NCBI GenBank assembly: GCA_017560305.1
Contig: JAFYOF010000186.1
Span: forward strand, 1 to 6,560
DNA: 6,560 nucleotides
Source: Alistipes sp.
GTDB taxonomy: Bacteria; Bacteroidota; Bacteroidia; Bacteroidales; Rikenellaceae
Direction: 5' to 3'
Shown piece by piece: positions 1 through 6,456 of this stretch; within the stretch, counting starts at the first letter, position 1, and each line of letters starts with the position of its first letter. Made by a program: the position numbers and the translations under genes. The notes beneath the pieces are model-generated. The model was not told the DNA's origin and did not search any database. It saw only the letters and a program-made list of their open reading frames with translations.

Positions 1-278
1 ACACCTGGGATCAGACCGTTTGATGCCATCTCACGGAACTGAATACGGCTGATACCGAACTGGCGCATATAACCCTTAGGACGACCAGTCAACATGCAAC
101 GGTTGTGCTGGCGGATTGGGTTAGAGTTGCGTGGCAACTTTGAGAGAGCGATCCAAGCCTCCTCGTGGTCAATCTCACCTGCCTTCAACTGTGCAGCGAT
201 CTCCTCACGCTTGTGAGCGTAACGGTTTGCAAGTTTTACACGCTTTACCTCGCGTGCCTTCATTGATTCCTTTGCCAT
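1..278 (-). CDS. rpsN: 30S ribosomal protein S14, 3' end cut off
   Basis: S14 is a 30S head protein that binds the 3' major domain of 16S rRNA beside S3, S10 and S19 late in assembly. The start is the ATG at 276-278, one base after the rplE stop. 92 full codons are visible. The N-terminus [13 protein letters not shown] and the core with [11 protein letters not shown] (residues 51-61), [13 protein letters not shown] and [16 protein letters not shown] are the family signature. The reading stops at the window edge, where only a short tail (typically V-K-K-A-S-W) should be missing. There is one cysteine (Cys61) and no CxxC pair, so this is the longer zinc-independent form, not the zinc-ribbon form. 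Genes expected just outside are rpsH and rplF. Confidence 0.96.
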   Translation of the reverse strand, partial: MAKESMKAREVKRVKLANRYAHKREEIAAQLKAGEIDHEEAWIALSKLPRNSNPIRQHNRCMLTGRPKGYMRQFGISRIQFREMASNGLIPG

Positions 279-279
279 A

Positions 280-843
280 TTACTGGTTGTTCTTTTTAGC
301 GTTCTTAAATGGCAAGCCGAACTCACGCAACAGGGCGTAACCCTCTGCATCGGTCTGTGCCGTAGTTACGAAGGTAATCTCCATACCGAAGATCTTAGTG
401 ATCTTGTCGATATCGATCTCTGGGAAGATGATCTGCTCGGTGATACCCAATGTGTAGTTACCGCGACCATCGAACTTCTCGTTGATACCCTTGAAGTCAC
501 GAACGCGAGGCATTGCCACTGCGATCAAACGCTCCAAGAACTCGTACATACGCTCGCCACGGAGTGTTACACGCACACCGATAGGCATACCCTTACGCAA
601 CTTGAAGTTAGAGATATCCTTTCTTGACTTTGTCTGAACTGCCTTCTGACCTGTGATCTGAGTAAGCTCAGCCTGAGCAACATCGATAAGCTTCTTATCT
701 GCTACTGCCTGACCCATACCCTGGTTAACCACGATCTTCTCGAGCTTTGGACACTGCATTACGCTAGTGTAGCCAAACTCCTTCATAAGAGCAGGAATAA
801 TCTGCTCCTTGTACTGTGTTTTGAGTGTTGGTACGTATGCCAT
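280..843 (-). CDS. rplE: 50S ribosomal protein L5
   Basis: L5 binds 5S rRNA with L18 and L25-type partners, forms part of the central protuberance, and touches the P-site tRNA elbow. The 187-residue product is complete and slightly longer than the 179 residues of E. coli L5. Family blocks seen are the KIVVNQGMG region (about 36-44), [26 protein letters not shown] (about 64-89), the [16 protein letters not shown] segment, PRVRDFKGI and the C-terminal [27 protein letters not shown]. The ATG overlaps the rplX stop by one base (TAATG), which suggests translational coupling, and rpsN follows after a single base. The end KNAKKNNQ is a basic tail of the kind seen in Bacteroidota. Confidence 0.98.
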   Translation of the reverse strand: MAYVPTLKTQYKEQIIPALMKEFGYTSVMQCPKLEKIVVNQGMGQAVADKKLIDVAQAELTQITGQKAVQTKSRKDISNFKLRKGMPIGVRVTLRGERMYEFLERLIAVAMPRVRDFKGINEKFDGRGNYTLGITEQIIFPEIDIDKITKIFGMEITFVTTAQTDAEGYALLREFGLPFKNAKKNNQ

Positions 844-1166
844 TATTTGATCTCCTCTCCTGACTTTTTAGCGTAACGAACTAATTTACCTTCTGCATTT
901 GCCTTACGACCGATGCGAGTAGCCTTGCCACTCTGTGGGTCGAGCACCTGCAAGTTAGAGATGTGAATCGGAGCCTCCTGCTCGATGATTCCACCCTGAG
1001 GATTCTGTGCGTTTGGCTTTGTAGCCTTCTTGCACATATTCACGCCCTCGACGATAGCGCGCTGCTTTGCAGCATCTACCTTCAATACCTTACCCTGCTG
1101 ACCCTTGTTGTCACCAGCGTTGACGTAAACCATATCCCCTTTCTTAATATGTAACTTAACTGACAT
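843..1166 (-). CDS. rplX: 50S ribosomal protein L24
   Basis: L24 is an assembly initiator that binds the 5' end of 23S rRNA and lies near the polypeptide tunnel exit. The 107-residue protein opens with a KOW motif (about residues 6-34: [21 protein letters not shown]), followed by the conserved [22 protein letters not shown] and [10 protein letters not shown] blocks and the C-terminal RIGRK...[14 protein letters not shown]. Length matches the family (104-107). It starts 20 bases after rplN, and its TAA overlaps the rplE ATG. The leader just before the ATG is purine-rich (GTAGAAAG) and not a true Shine-Dalgarno site. Identification is secure from both sequence and position. Confidence 0.98.
   Translation of the reverse strand: MSVKLHIKKGDMVYVNAGDNKGQQGKVLKVDAAKQRAIVEGVNMCKKATKPNAQNPQGGIIEQEAPIHISNLQVLDPQSGKATRIGRKANAEGKLVRYAKKSGEEIK
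852..857 (-). promoter_or_regulatory. SD-like GAGGAG ahead of rplE, inside rplX
   Basis: The minus strand reads GAGGAG followed by ATCAAATA and then the rplE ATG, an 8-base spacing typical of a Shine-Dalgarno site. The same bases are the two conserved Glu codons of the L24 C-terminus (SGEEIK), so protein constraint alone may explain them. Bacteroidota generally make little use of Shine-Dalgarno pairing, and no comparable motif stands before most other starts here. A functional role is therefore doubtful. Confidence 0.25.
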
Positions 1167-1186
1167 CTTTCTACTGTGTTTTAATA

Positions 1187-1552
1187 TTACAATACTTCAG
1201 GTGCCAATGAGATGATCTTCATATACTGGTCGCGCAACTCACGAGCTACTGGACCGAAGATACGAGTACCACGCATCTCACCCTGGTTGTTAAGGAGAAC
1301 TACGGCGTTGTCGTCGAAACGGATGTATGAACCATTCGCACGGCGAATCTCCTTGGTCGTTCTAACTACCACCGCCTTTGAAACGGCACCCTTCTTTACA
1401 TCACCTGAAGGGCTAGCGCTCTTTACCGCTACCACGATCTTATCGCCGATAGAGGCGTAGCGACGCTTTGTTCCGCCAAGCACACGAATACAAAGAACCT
1501 CCTTTGCACCGCTGTTGTCTGCTACTACGAGTCTGCTTTCTTGCTGTATCAT
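1187..1552 (-). CDS. rplN: 50S ribosomal protein L14
   Basis: L14 binds 23S rRNA near the sarcin-ricin region and L19 at the subunit interface. It takes part in intersubunit bridges and is the docking site of the silencing factor RsfS in other bacteria. The product has 121 residues, against 122-123 in most bacteria. The start [18 protein letters not shown] is the family signature. It is followed by CIRVLGG, the [20 protein letters not shown] segment, [27 protein letters not shown] and the C-terminal [14 protein letters not shown]...[10 protein letters not shown]. The gap to the rpsQ stop is two bases, so coupling is likely. The spacing to rplX is 20 bases. Confidence 0.98.
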   Translation of the reverse strand: MIQQESRLVVADNSGAKEVLCIRVLGGTKRRYASIGDKIVVAVKSASPSGDVKKGAVSKAVVVRTTKEIRRANGSYIRFDDNAVVLLNNQGEMRGTRIFGPVARELRDQYMKIISLAPEVL

Positions 1553-1554
1553 AA

Positions 1555-1809
1555 CTACTTAGCTCTTTCAATAATTTGTACTAATCTCCAACGCTTGGTC
1601 TTGCTCAAAGGGCGGGTCTCCATAATGCGAACAGTATCGCCCTCGTTTACAGATGAATCCAAGCACTCGGCTACAAACTTGGTAGTCTTGTTCTGGAACT
1701 TACCGTAGATAGGGTGCTTAACCTTACGCTCTACTGCAACCACAATGGTCTTCTCCATTTTGTTGCTGACAACCAAGCCAATACGCTCTTTTCTAAGATT
1801 TCTTTCCAT
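1555..1809 (-). CDS. rpsQ: 30S ribosomal protein S17
   Basis: S17 is a primary binder of the 5' domain of 16S rRNA (helix 7/11 region) and an early step in 30S body assembly. The 84-residue protein matches the family length. It shows the OB-fold start [27 protein letters not shown] (about 12-37), the [28 protein letters not shown] stretch with the conserved G-D-x-V-x-I-x-E-x-R-P-L-S-K core (about 57-70), and [15 protein letters not shown] at the end. The start [11 protein letters not shown] gives the usual N-terminus. It lies 8 bases after rpmC and two before rplN. Nothing unusual was seen. Confidence 0.98.
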   Translation of the reverse strand: MERNLRKERIGLVVSNKMEKTIVVAVERKVKHPIYGKFQNKTTKFVAECLDSSVNEGDTVRIMETRPLSKTKRWRLVQIIERAK

Positions 1810-1817
1810 AGTGGTAA

Positions 1818-2009
1818 TTATTTAGCGGTCTTTTGACGCAGGATTGTCAGCATACGAGCTATATCTCTGCGAGATTTCTTAATAATTGAAGGATCCTCAA
1901 CAGGTGACACAGCGTGCTGCACCTTCAAAGTAGCGAGCTTCGCCTTCTCTGCATCGATGCGCTCCTGCAAGTCCTGGATTGACATATCCTTTATTTCAGC
2001 ACTTTTCAT
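1818..2009 (-). CDS. rpmC: 50S ribosomal protein L29
   Basis: L29 is a small two-helix protein beside L23 at the tunnel exit, part of the platform used by trigger factor and SRP. The 63-residue product has the expected form: the N-terminal [29 protein letters not shown] forms helix 1, a short turn holds the conserved S-P-x-E-(D/N)-P, and [18 protein letters not shown] forms helix 2 with the R-R-x-I-A-R core. Length is typical (60-68). The ATG is preceded by GAAAAGAGA, purine-rich without a GGAGG. It sits 19 bases after rplP and 8 before rpsQ, the canonical rplP-rpmC-rpsQ order. Confidence 0.97.
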   Translation of the reverse strand: MKSAEIKDMSIQDLQERIDAEKAKLATLKVQHAVSPVEDPSIIKKSRRDIARMLTILRQKTAK

Positions 2010-2028
2010 TCTCTTTTCAGTTTAAAGA

Positions 2029-2448
2029 CTATTCAACATAGTCGCGTCTTACAATAAACTTAGTTGTAATAGGCAACTTCTGAGCGCCCAAGCGGAGTGC
2101 CTCCTGTGCAATCTCCAATGGTACACCCTCTGCCTCGAAAAGGATACGACCTGGGGTAACAGGTGCTACGAATCCTTCTGGATTACCCTTACCCTTACCC
2201 ATACGAACCTCTGCAGGCTTCTTTGTGATAGGCTTATCAGGGAAGATACGGATCCAGATCTGACCCTCACGCTTCATGTAACGGGTGATAGCCTGACGAG
2301 CTGCCTCGATCTGGCGACCTGTGATCCAAGTTGACTCAAGTGCCTTGATTCCGAATGAACCGTATGCAAGCTGGTTTCCTCTCTGAGCGAAACCCTTCAT
2401 ACGACCCTTCTGCATTCTTCTAAATTTGGTCTTTTTTGGCTGTAACAT
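2029..2448 (-). CDS. rplP: 50S ribosomal protein L16
   Basis: L16 lies at the base of the central protuberance, positions A- and P-site tRNA and supports peptidyl-transferase activity. It joins late in 50S assembly. The 139-residue product starts [19 protein letters not shown] and contains [16 protein letters not shown] (about 24-39), [54 protein letters not shown] (about 65-97) and [10 protein letters not shown]. Arg82 in VRMGKGKGN aligns with the E. coli Arg81 that is hydroxylated by the YcfD/RoxA oxygenase. The arginine is present, but whether it is modified here cannot be told. Spacing to rpsC is 25 bases, the largest inside the block apart from the rpsJ-rplC gap. Confidence 0.98.
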   Translation of the reverse strand: MLQPKKTKFRRMQKGRMKGFAQRGNQLAYGSFGIKALESTWITGRQIEAARQAITRYMKREGQIWIRIFPDKPITKKPAEVRMGKGKGNPEGFVAPVTPGRILFEAEGVPLEIAQEALRLGAQKLPITTKFIVRRDYVE

Positions 2449-2473
2449 AACTGTCTTTTCGCTTTAAAAGGTC

Positions 2474-3208
2474 CTACTTATTGTTATTTCTTCTCTTGCG
2501 TGGAGCGCCCTTACCACCACGGTGCTGCTGTGAGCCACCCTGCTGCTGTGACGCTGCGCCCTGCATCTCGAACAAGTCGCGCTTGCCATACACTGTACCG
2601 TGGCAGATCCAAGTCTTGATACCGAGGATACCTACCTTAGTAAGTGCCTCTGCCAAGAAGTAATCTACATCTGCACGGAATGTGTGCAATGGAATACGAC
2701 CCTCCTTTATTGTCTCTGAGCGAGCCATCTCGGCGCCGCCTACACGACCTGAGATCTGTACCTTGATACCCTCAGCACCCATACGCATTGCTGATGCGAT
2801 AGAGGTCTTGATTGCGCGACGGTATGATACACGACCCTCCAACTGACGAGCGATGTTGTTTGCTACGATAACAGCATCAACCTCTGGACGCTTGATCTCG
2901 AAGATGTTGATCTGAATCTCCTTACCAGTGAGCTTCTTCAACTCCTCCTTGAGCTTGTCAACCTCCTGACCGCCCTTACCGATGATGATACCTGGGCGTG
3001 CAGTTGAGATAGTTACTGTAACCAACTTGAGCGTACGCTCGATGATAATCTTTGAAATACTTGCCTTCGCCAAACGGACATTCAAGTACTTACGAATCTT
3101 AGCGTCTTCTACCAACTTCTCTGAGAAATCGCGACCACCAAACCAGTTAGAGTCCCAACCTTTGGTGATACCAAGACGGTTTGCTATTGGATTTACTTTC
3201 TGTCCCAT
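2474..3208 (-). CDS. rpsC: 30S ribosomal protein S3
   Basis: S3 forms the solvent side of the 30S head, binds S10 and S14, and with S4 and S5 lines the mRNA entry channel where the ribosomal helicase activity resides. The 244-residue protein starts [24 protein letters not shown] type II KH domain follows, with the loop G77-K78-G79-G80 inside [14 protein letters not shown]. The entry-channel basics Arg130, Arg131 and Lys134 ([17 protein letters not shown]) align with the E. coli helicase residues Arg131, Arg132 and Lys135. The C-terminal domain holds [30 protein letters not shown] and GILGIKTWI. Residues about 217-244 form a low-complexity Gln/Gly/Arg/Asn tail with a near-duplicate hexapeptide. 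S3 tails vary widely between phyla, so this is probably disordered. It follows rplV by 4 bases. Confidence 0.98.
   Translation of the reverse strand: MGQKVNPIANRLGITKGWDSNWFGGRDFSEKLVEDAKIRKYLNVRLAKASISKIIIERTLKLVTVTISTARPGIIIGKGGQEVDKLKEELKKLTGKEIQINIFEIKRPEVDAVIVANNIARQLEGRVSYRRAIKTSIASAMRMGAEGIKVQISGRVGGAEMARSETIKEGRIPLHTFRADVDYFLAEALTKVGILGIKTWICHGTVYGKRDLFEMQGAASQQQGGSQQHRGGKGAPRKRRNNNK
2516..2551 (-). repeat. 18-base tandem near-duplication in rpsC tail
   Basis: Two adjacent 18-base units (2534-2551 and 2516-2533) match at 15 of 18 positions, including an exact 11-base run of the minus-strand sequence TCACAGCAGCA. They encode SQQQGG (residues 220-225) and SQQHRG (226-231) in the S3 C-terminal tail. 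The repeat keeps frame, so it probably arose by slippage or unequal exchange in a weakly constrained tail. Confidence 0.6.
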
Positions 3209-3212
3209 TTGC

Positions 3213-3623
3213 TTAGTTGTTTTCTGCAGTTACCATTTTATCTACTACGATAGTCACATGGTTAGAACGCTTACGAATACGGTGAGCGCGACCCTGTGGA
3301 GCTGGCTGAATGCGCTTCAACATACGACCGCAATCAACAGTGATCTCCTTTACGCAGAGTGTTACATCCTCCAAACGCTCGTTCTCGTTCTTTGCCTCCC
3401 AGTTTGCGATAGCTGACTTAAGCAACTTCTCCAAACGGATAGACGCCTCCTTCTTTGAATAGCGAAGGATACCCAGTGCCTTGTTAATCTCTACACCGCG
3501 AATGATGTCAGCAACGAGGCGCATCTTACGGGGTGAGGTTGGACAATCGCGCATAATCGCGATAGCCTTCTGCTTCTTTTCAGCCTTTAATTTCTCGGCT
3601 CTTATTGCTTTTCTTGCACCCAT
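3213..3623 (-). CDS. rplV: 50S ribosomal protein L22
   Basis: L22 binds all domains of 23S rRNA. Its long beta-hairpin lines the exit tunnel next to L4 and is a known site of macrolide-resistance changes. The 136-residue product is longer than the 110 of E. coli because of a Lys-rich N-terminal extension (about residues 1-24, [19 protein letters not shown]), as in Bacteroidota. The core begins at [17 protein letters not shown] (about 27-43). It continues through the [21 protein letters not shown] helix and ends with the tunnel hairpin region [29 protein letters not shown] (about 99-127). No tunnel deletion or insertion is evident. It lies 7 bases after rpsS and 4 before rpsC. Confidence 0.98.
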   Translation of the reverse strand: MGARKAIRAEKLKAEKKQKAIAIMRDCPTSPRKMRLVADIIRGVEINKALGILRYSKKEASIRLEKLLKSAIANWEAKNENERLEDVTLCVKEITVDCGRMLKRIQPAPQGRAHRIRKRSNHVTIVVDKMVTAENN

Positions 3624-3630
3624 TGTCTAA

Positions 3631-3900
3631 CTATTTTTTCTTGTTACCTCCGTGACCACGGAAATTACGGGTTGGAGCGAACTCACCCAACTTATGACCC
3701 ACCATATTCTCTGTTACATAAACGGGAATGAACTTATTTCCGTTGTGGACAGCGATTGTCTGACCTACGAAGTCAGGCGAAATCATACTTGCTCGTGACC
3801 AAGTCTTGATGACTGTCTTCTTATTGCCCTCTGCCTGAGCTACAACCTTAGCCTCGAGCTTTGGATCAATAAATGGTCCTTTTTTTAATGAACGGCTCAT
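3631..3900 (-). CDS. rpsS: 30S ribosomal protein S19
   Basis: S19 sits in the 30S head, pairs with S13, and forms a bridge to the central protuberance near the A-site tRNA. The 89-residue protein is close to the E. coli length of 92. It shows [12 protein letters not shown] at the start, then the conserved [47 protein letters not shown] core, and a basic [11 protein letters not shown] tail. It lies between rplB (17 bases upstream) and rplV (7 bases downstream), the standard position in the S10 operon. Nothing odd was seen. Confidence 0.98.
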   Translation of the reverse strand: MSRSLKKGPFIDPKLEAKVVAQAEGNKKTVIKTWSRASMISPDFVGQTIAVHNGNKFIPVYVTENMVGHKLGEFAPTRNFRGHGGNKKK

Positions 3901-3917
3901 TATGATACTCTATTTAA

Positions 3918-4742
3918 TTACTTTTTACGCTTTGAAATAATAAACTTAGAGGTTGTCTTCTTAGGATTACGAGTCTTGTAGCCCTTTGCCAACAATCCCT
4001 TGCGCGAACGTGGGTGACCACCAGATGCGCGACCTTCACCACCACCCATTGGGTGATCAACAGGGTTCATTACGACACCACGGTTGTGTGGGCGGCGACC
4101 CTGCCAACGGCTACGACCTGCCTTACCTGATGACTCGAGGTTGTGATCAACATTTGATACAACACCTACTGTAGCGCGGCAAGTAACGAGTACCATACGA
4201 GTCTCACCTGAAGGCAACTTGATGATGGCAAACTTGCCCTCGCGTGCCAAAAGCTGAGCATACGAACCAGCCGAGCGAGCCATAGCTGCACCCTGGCCTG
4301 GGTAGAGTTCAATGTTGTGAACAACGGTACCGAGTGGAATCTCACTCAATGGGAGAGTGTTACCTACCTCAGGTGCTACGCCTGGACCGCTTACGATAGT
4401 CTGACCTACCTGCAAGCCGTTTGGAGCCAAGATGTAGCTCTTCTCACCGTCTGCGTACACAACAAGTGCAATGCGTGCTGTACGATTTGGATCGTACTCA
4501 ATAGTCTTTACAGTTGCAGTAATACCGTCCTTTGCACGCTTGAAGTCAACATTACGATACATCTGCTTGTGACCGCCACCAATGTAGCGTACAGTCATCT
4601 TACCTGTATTGTTACGACCACCCGTGCTCTTCTTTGGACTCAGCAACGACTTCTCTGGTGTTGAGCAAGTAATCTCGCTAAACGAACCAATGATCTTATG
4701 TCTTGTACCAGCTGTAACTGGCTTAAACTTTCTTACTGCCAT
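3918..4742 (-). CDS. rplB: 50S ribosomal protein L2
   Basis: L2 is one of the most conserved ribosomal proteins, needed for subunit joining and close to the peptidyl-transferase centre. At 274 residues it is near the E. coli length of 273. The N-terminal part has the RRNNTG-type segment [23 protein letters not shown] (about 41-63) and [27 protein letters not shown] (OB fold, 81-107). The SH3-like domain carries [30 protein letters not shown] and [17 protein letters not shown]. The C-terminal loop [13 protein letters not shown] contains His230, matching E. coli His229, which is required for activity. The C-terminus is highly basic. The start is preceded by TAAGAGAG, purine-rich. rplW ends 5 bases upstream. 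Confidence 0.99.
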   Translation of the reverse strand: MAVRKFKPVTAGTRHKIIGSFSEITCSTPEKSLLSPKKSTGGRNNTGKMTVRYIGGGHKQMYRNVDFKRAKDGITATVKTIEYDPNRTARIALVVYADGEKSYILAPNGLQVGQTIVSGPGVAPEVGNTLPLSEIPLGTVVHNIELYPGQGAAMARSAGSYAQLLAREGKFAIIKLPSGETRMVLVTCRATVGVVSNVDHNLESSGKAGRSRWQGRRPHNRGVVMNPVDHPMGGGEGRASGGHPRSRKGLLAKGYKTRNPKKTTSKFIISKRKK

Positions 4743-4747
4743 CTCTC

Positions 4748-5038
4748 TTAGATATTACTGTAAAAATCAATCTTATCTCCATCCTTCAAGGTGACAATAG
4801 CCTTCTTGAAGTTATTAGCGCGACCCTCCAAGAGACCAGCCTTTGTATAGCGGCTCTTGAGCTTGCCCATACAACGAATTGTATTCACATCTGTAACAAC
4901 TACATTGTACATCTGCTCTACGGCGTTACGAATCTGCAGCTTGTTAGCTCGTACATCAACGATGAAACCGTAGCGATTCAGCTTCTCGCCCTGAATCGTC
5001 ATCTTCTCGGTCAAAATTGGCTTAATAATTACTTCCAT
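4748..5038 (-). CDS. rplW: 50S ribosomal protein L23
   Basis: L23 binds domain III of 23S rRNA at the tunnel exit and is the main docking site for trigger factor and SRP. The 96-residue product matches the family length (about 95-100). It begins [13 protein letters not shown]. Glu11 in the TEK motif aligns with E. coli Glu18, the key chaperone contact. The body has [32 protein letters not shown], a basic loop with [26 protein letters not shown], and the end [11 protein letters not shown]. The ATG is preceded by ACGAAAGAAAG. It lies 14 bases after rplD and 5 before rplB. Confidence 0.98.
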   Translation of the reverse strand: MEVIIKPILTEKMTIQGEKLNRYGFIVDVRANKLQIRNAVEQMYNVVVTDVNTIRCMGKLKSRYTKAGLLEGRANNFKKAIVTLKDGDKIDFYSNI

Positions 5039-5052
5039 CTTTCTTTCGTTTT

Positions 5053-5679
5053 TTAAGCTAACATTACATTCAATACATTCTCCGCACCCTCAACCATTAC
5101 GAGCACATTTGCGTTCATCACCTCATAGGTGTTAACATTCTGTGCCAAGATAGGCTTTACTGAAGGAATGTTGCGGCATGAGAGCTGAAGATTTGCGTTA
5201 CCCTCCGGCAGGATGAGCAATACCTTCTTGTTCTCGACATTCAAGGCCTTTGTGAGCGCGATTACCTGCTTTGTCTTTGGAGCCTCCAACTGAAGGTTCT
5301 CAATTACATTGATAGCACCAGCCTGTGCCTTGTAAGTAAGTGCGCTACGACGAGCCAAACGCTTAAGCTTCTTGTTGAGCTTGAAGCTGTAGTCGCGAGG
5401 TACAGGACCAAAGATGCGACCACCACCTGGGAACAATGGCGACTTGATGCTACCGCAACGAGCACCACCAGTACCCTTCTGGCGCTTGAGCTTACGAGTA
5501 GAACCAGCTACCTCGTTACGCTGCTTTGCCTTGTGAGTTCCCTGACGCTGATCAGCCAAATACTGCTTAACGTCGAGATAGATAGCGTGGTCATTAGCCT
5601 CCACGCCGAAAACTGCATCTGAAAGGACTACCTTACGACCAGTCTCCTGTCCCTGTGAGTTCAATACTGCTAATTCCAT
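5053..5679 (-). CDS. rplD: 50S ribosomal protein L4
   Basis: L4 is an early 50S assembly protein whose extended loop reaches the exit tunnel next to L22. In E. coli it also represses its own S10 operon. I chose the ATG at 5677-5679, giving 208 residues starting [20 protein letters not shown] at 5691 in the same frame would add four residues (MRSS) but overlaps the end of rplC and gives an atypical N-terminus. The ATG lies one base after the rplC stop. Conserved parts are [29 protein letters not shown] (about 26-54) and the tunnel loop with [16 protein letters not shown] and [13 protein letters not shown] (about 66-97). After these come the [15 protein letters not shown] helix and a Rossmann-like C-terminal half ([20 protein letters not shown]). 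The loop Cys75 is unremarkable. Confidence 0.97.
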   Translation of the reverse strand: MELAVLNSQGQETGRKVVLSDAVFGVEANDHAIYLDVKQYLADQRQGTHKAKQRNEVAGSTRKLKRQKGTGGARCGSIKSPLFPGGGRIFGPVPRDYSFKLNKKLKRLARRSALTYKAQAGAINVIENLQLEAPKTKQVIALTKALNVENKKVLLILPEGNANLQLSCRNIPSVKPILAQNVNTYEVMNANVLVMVEGAENVLNVMLA

Positions 5680-5680
5680 A

Positions 5681-6295
5681 CTACTTCTCAATTGTTAAAT
5701 AAGCACCCTTTGCCCCTGGAATAGAACCCTTCACCAAGATGAGGTTATTCTCGGGAATTACCTTTAAAACTTTCAAGTTAAGAACCTTAACCTGATCACC
5801 ACCCATACGGCCAGCCAAACGCTTGCCCTTAAATACGCGTGATGGATAAGATGAAGCACCAAGTGAACCTGGCTTACGCTGACGGTTGTGCTGACCGTGA
5901 GTCTGACCACCCACACCACCGAAACCGTGACGCTTAACTACACCCTGGAAGCCCTTACCCTTAGAGATACCTGTAACGTCAACCCAGTCCTCCTCTGTGA
6001 ACATATCAACGCCCAATACATCACCAAGGTTCACCTCTGGCATACCCTTAAACTCAGCCAACTTACGCTTTGGGGTTGTGCCGGCCTTCTTGAAGTGACC
6101 TAACAAACTGTTGCTGGTGTGTTTTTCACTCTTGTCGTCATAGGCAATCTGAACAGCCTCGTAAGAATCCTTCTCAACTGTCTTGATTTGCGTAACTACA
6201 CACGGACCAGCCTCAATGACAGTGCATGGTATGTTCTTACCCTCGGCACTGTAAACGGAAGTCATTCCGATTTTCTTTCCAATTAGTCCTGACAT
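5681..6295 (-). CDS. rplC: 50S ribosomal protein L3
   Basis: L3 initiates 50S assembly and sends a long extension toward the peptidyl-transferase centre. The 204-residue protein is near the usual 205-210. It begins [30 protein letters not shown] and carries [23 protein letters not shown] (about 105-127), the [15 protein letters not shown] extension (132-146), [18 protein letters not shown] and a final [18 protein letters not shown]. Gln150 of E. coli, methylated by PrmB, aligns with Ser149 here (GASSYP), so that modification site is absent. The start ATG follows ACAGAAAA with no Shine-Dalgarno match. Unlike all other junctions it is separated from its upstream gene, rpsJ, by 161 bases. The TAG stop lies one base from the rplD ATG. 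Confidence 0.98.
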   Translation of the reverse strand: MSGLIGKKIGMTSVYSAEGKNIPCTVIEAGPCVVTQIKTVEKDSYEAVQIAYDDKSEKHTSNSLLGHFKKAGTTPKRKLAEFKGMPEVNLGDVLGVDMFTEEDWVDVTGISKGKGFQGVVKRHGFGGVGGQTHGQHNRQRKPGSLGASSYPSRVFKGKRLAGRMGGDQVKVLNLKVLKVIPENNLILVKGSIPGAKGAYLTIEK

Positions 6296-6334
6296 TTTTC
6301 TGTCGAATTACGTTTGTTAAAAAAAGTGATTTGT

Positions 6335-6362
6335 GAAATATTATAAATATAATGTATATTTC
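6335..6362. promoter_or_regulatory. AT-rich dyad, possible promoter or operator region
   Basis: A 28-base AT-rich dyad has outer arms GAAATAT (6335-6341) and ATATTTC (6356-6362). Inside it lies a second inverted repeat, ATTATA-AA-TATAAT (6340-6353). On the minus strand TATATTTA (6344-6351) resembles the Bacteroidota -7 consensus TAnnTTTG at 7 of 8 positions, but no TTTG/TTG element stands about 19-21 bases upstream. An internal promoter for rplC is therefore possible but weakly supported. Palindromes of this kind also arise by chance in very AT-rich DNA. Confidence 0.3.
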
Positions 6363-6381
6363 TTTGTTTTTGTTCGTCTCG

Positions 6382-6391
6382 CCCTTTCGGG
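6382..6391 (-). other. short CCC-GAAA-GGG hairpin
   Basis: The minus-strand RNA would read CCC, GAAA, GGG: a 3-bp GC stem closed by a GNRA-type tetraloop, directly after the large stem-loop downstream of rpsJ. GNRA loops commonly take part in tertiary contacts or protein binding in structured RNAs. The stem is too short to stand as a feature alone, but its position beside the larger hairpin suggests a two-part element. Confidence 0.35.
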
Positions 6392-6392
6392 A

Positions 6393-6455
6393 AAGACCGC
6401 ACATCGGGGAGGCGCAACAAATCAATGCGCCTCTCGATGGCTATATGTCGGTCTT
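6393..6455 (-). promoter_or_regulatory. Large stem-loop just after rpsJ stop (terminator/attenuator or RNA element)
   Basis: A 63-base imperfect hairpin begins one base after the rpsJ TGA. Three nested stems can form: AAGACCG with CGGTCTT (6449-6455 with 6393-6399, 7 bp), CATCG with CGATG (6435-6439 with 6402-6406, 5 bp), and GAGGCGCA with TGCGCCTC (6426-6433 with 6409-6416, 8 bp). The loop is 9 bases. The middle stem has an alternative: ACAT/ATGT pairing extends the outer stem past one bulged base. The stem is followed by only a short TCTTT, so it is a weak candidate for intrinsic termination. Attenuation, transcript processing or stabilisation, or binding of a ribosomal protein such as L4 or L3 are alternatives. 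The pairing is seen in the sequence; the function is inferred. Confidence 0.55.
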
Positions 6456-6456
6456 A

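Larger units (their letters stand above)
6296..6456 (-). other. 161-base rpsJ-rplC intergenic region
   Basis: This is the only sizeable non-coding stretch in the window. It splits into two compositional halves: next to rpsJ (6381-6456) it is about half G+C and strongly structured, while next to rplC (about 6301-6370) it is under 20% G+C. I see no conserved reading frame in it. The short frames that cross it start at non-ATG codons or run into the rplC or rpsJ coding sequence out of frame. The region most likely holds transcription signals or an RNA element acting on rplC and the genes downstream. Confidence 0.7.

Noticed and set aside
2982..3416. 144-codon open frame on the plus strand across rpsC and rplV
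   Set aside because: It is antisense to two certain ribosomal protein genes, shows no recognisable family, and its openness follows from the strong codon bias of the genes opposite.
4317..4664. 115-codon plus-strand frame opposite rplB
   Set aside because: It lies wholly antisense to L2, with a Cys/Thr-rich translation typical of a reverse-strand shadow and no promoter or start context.
5680..5691. Upstream TTG start for rplD (adds MRSS)
   Set aside because: The ATG at 5679 gives the standard L4 N-terminus and 208-residue length one base after the rplC stop; the TTG would overlap rplC.
6237..6425. 62-codon minus-strand frame in the rpsJ-rplC gap, a possible leader peptide
   Set aside because: It begins with TTG inside the stem-loop, runs across the AT-rich tract, and ends out of frame inside rplC; it has no leader-peptide features.
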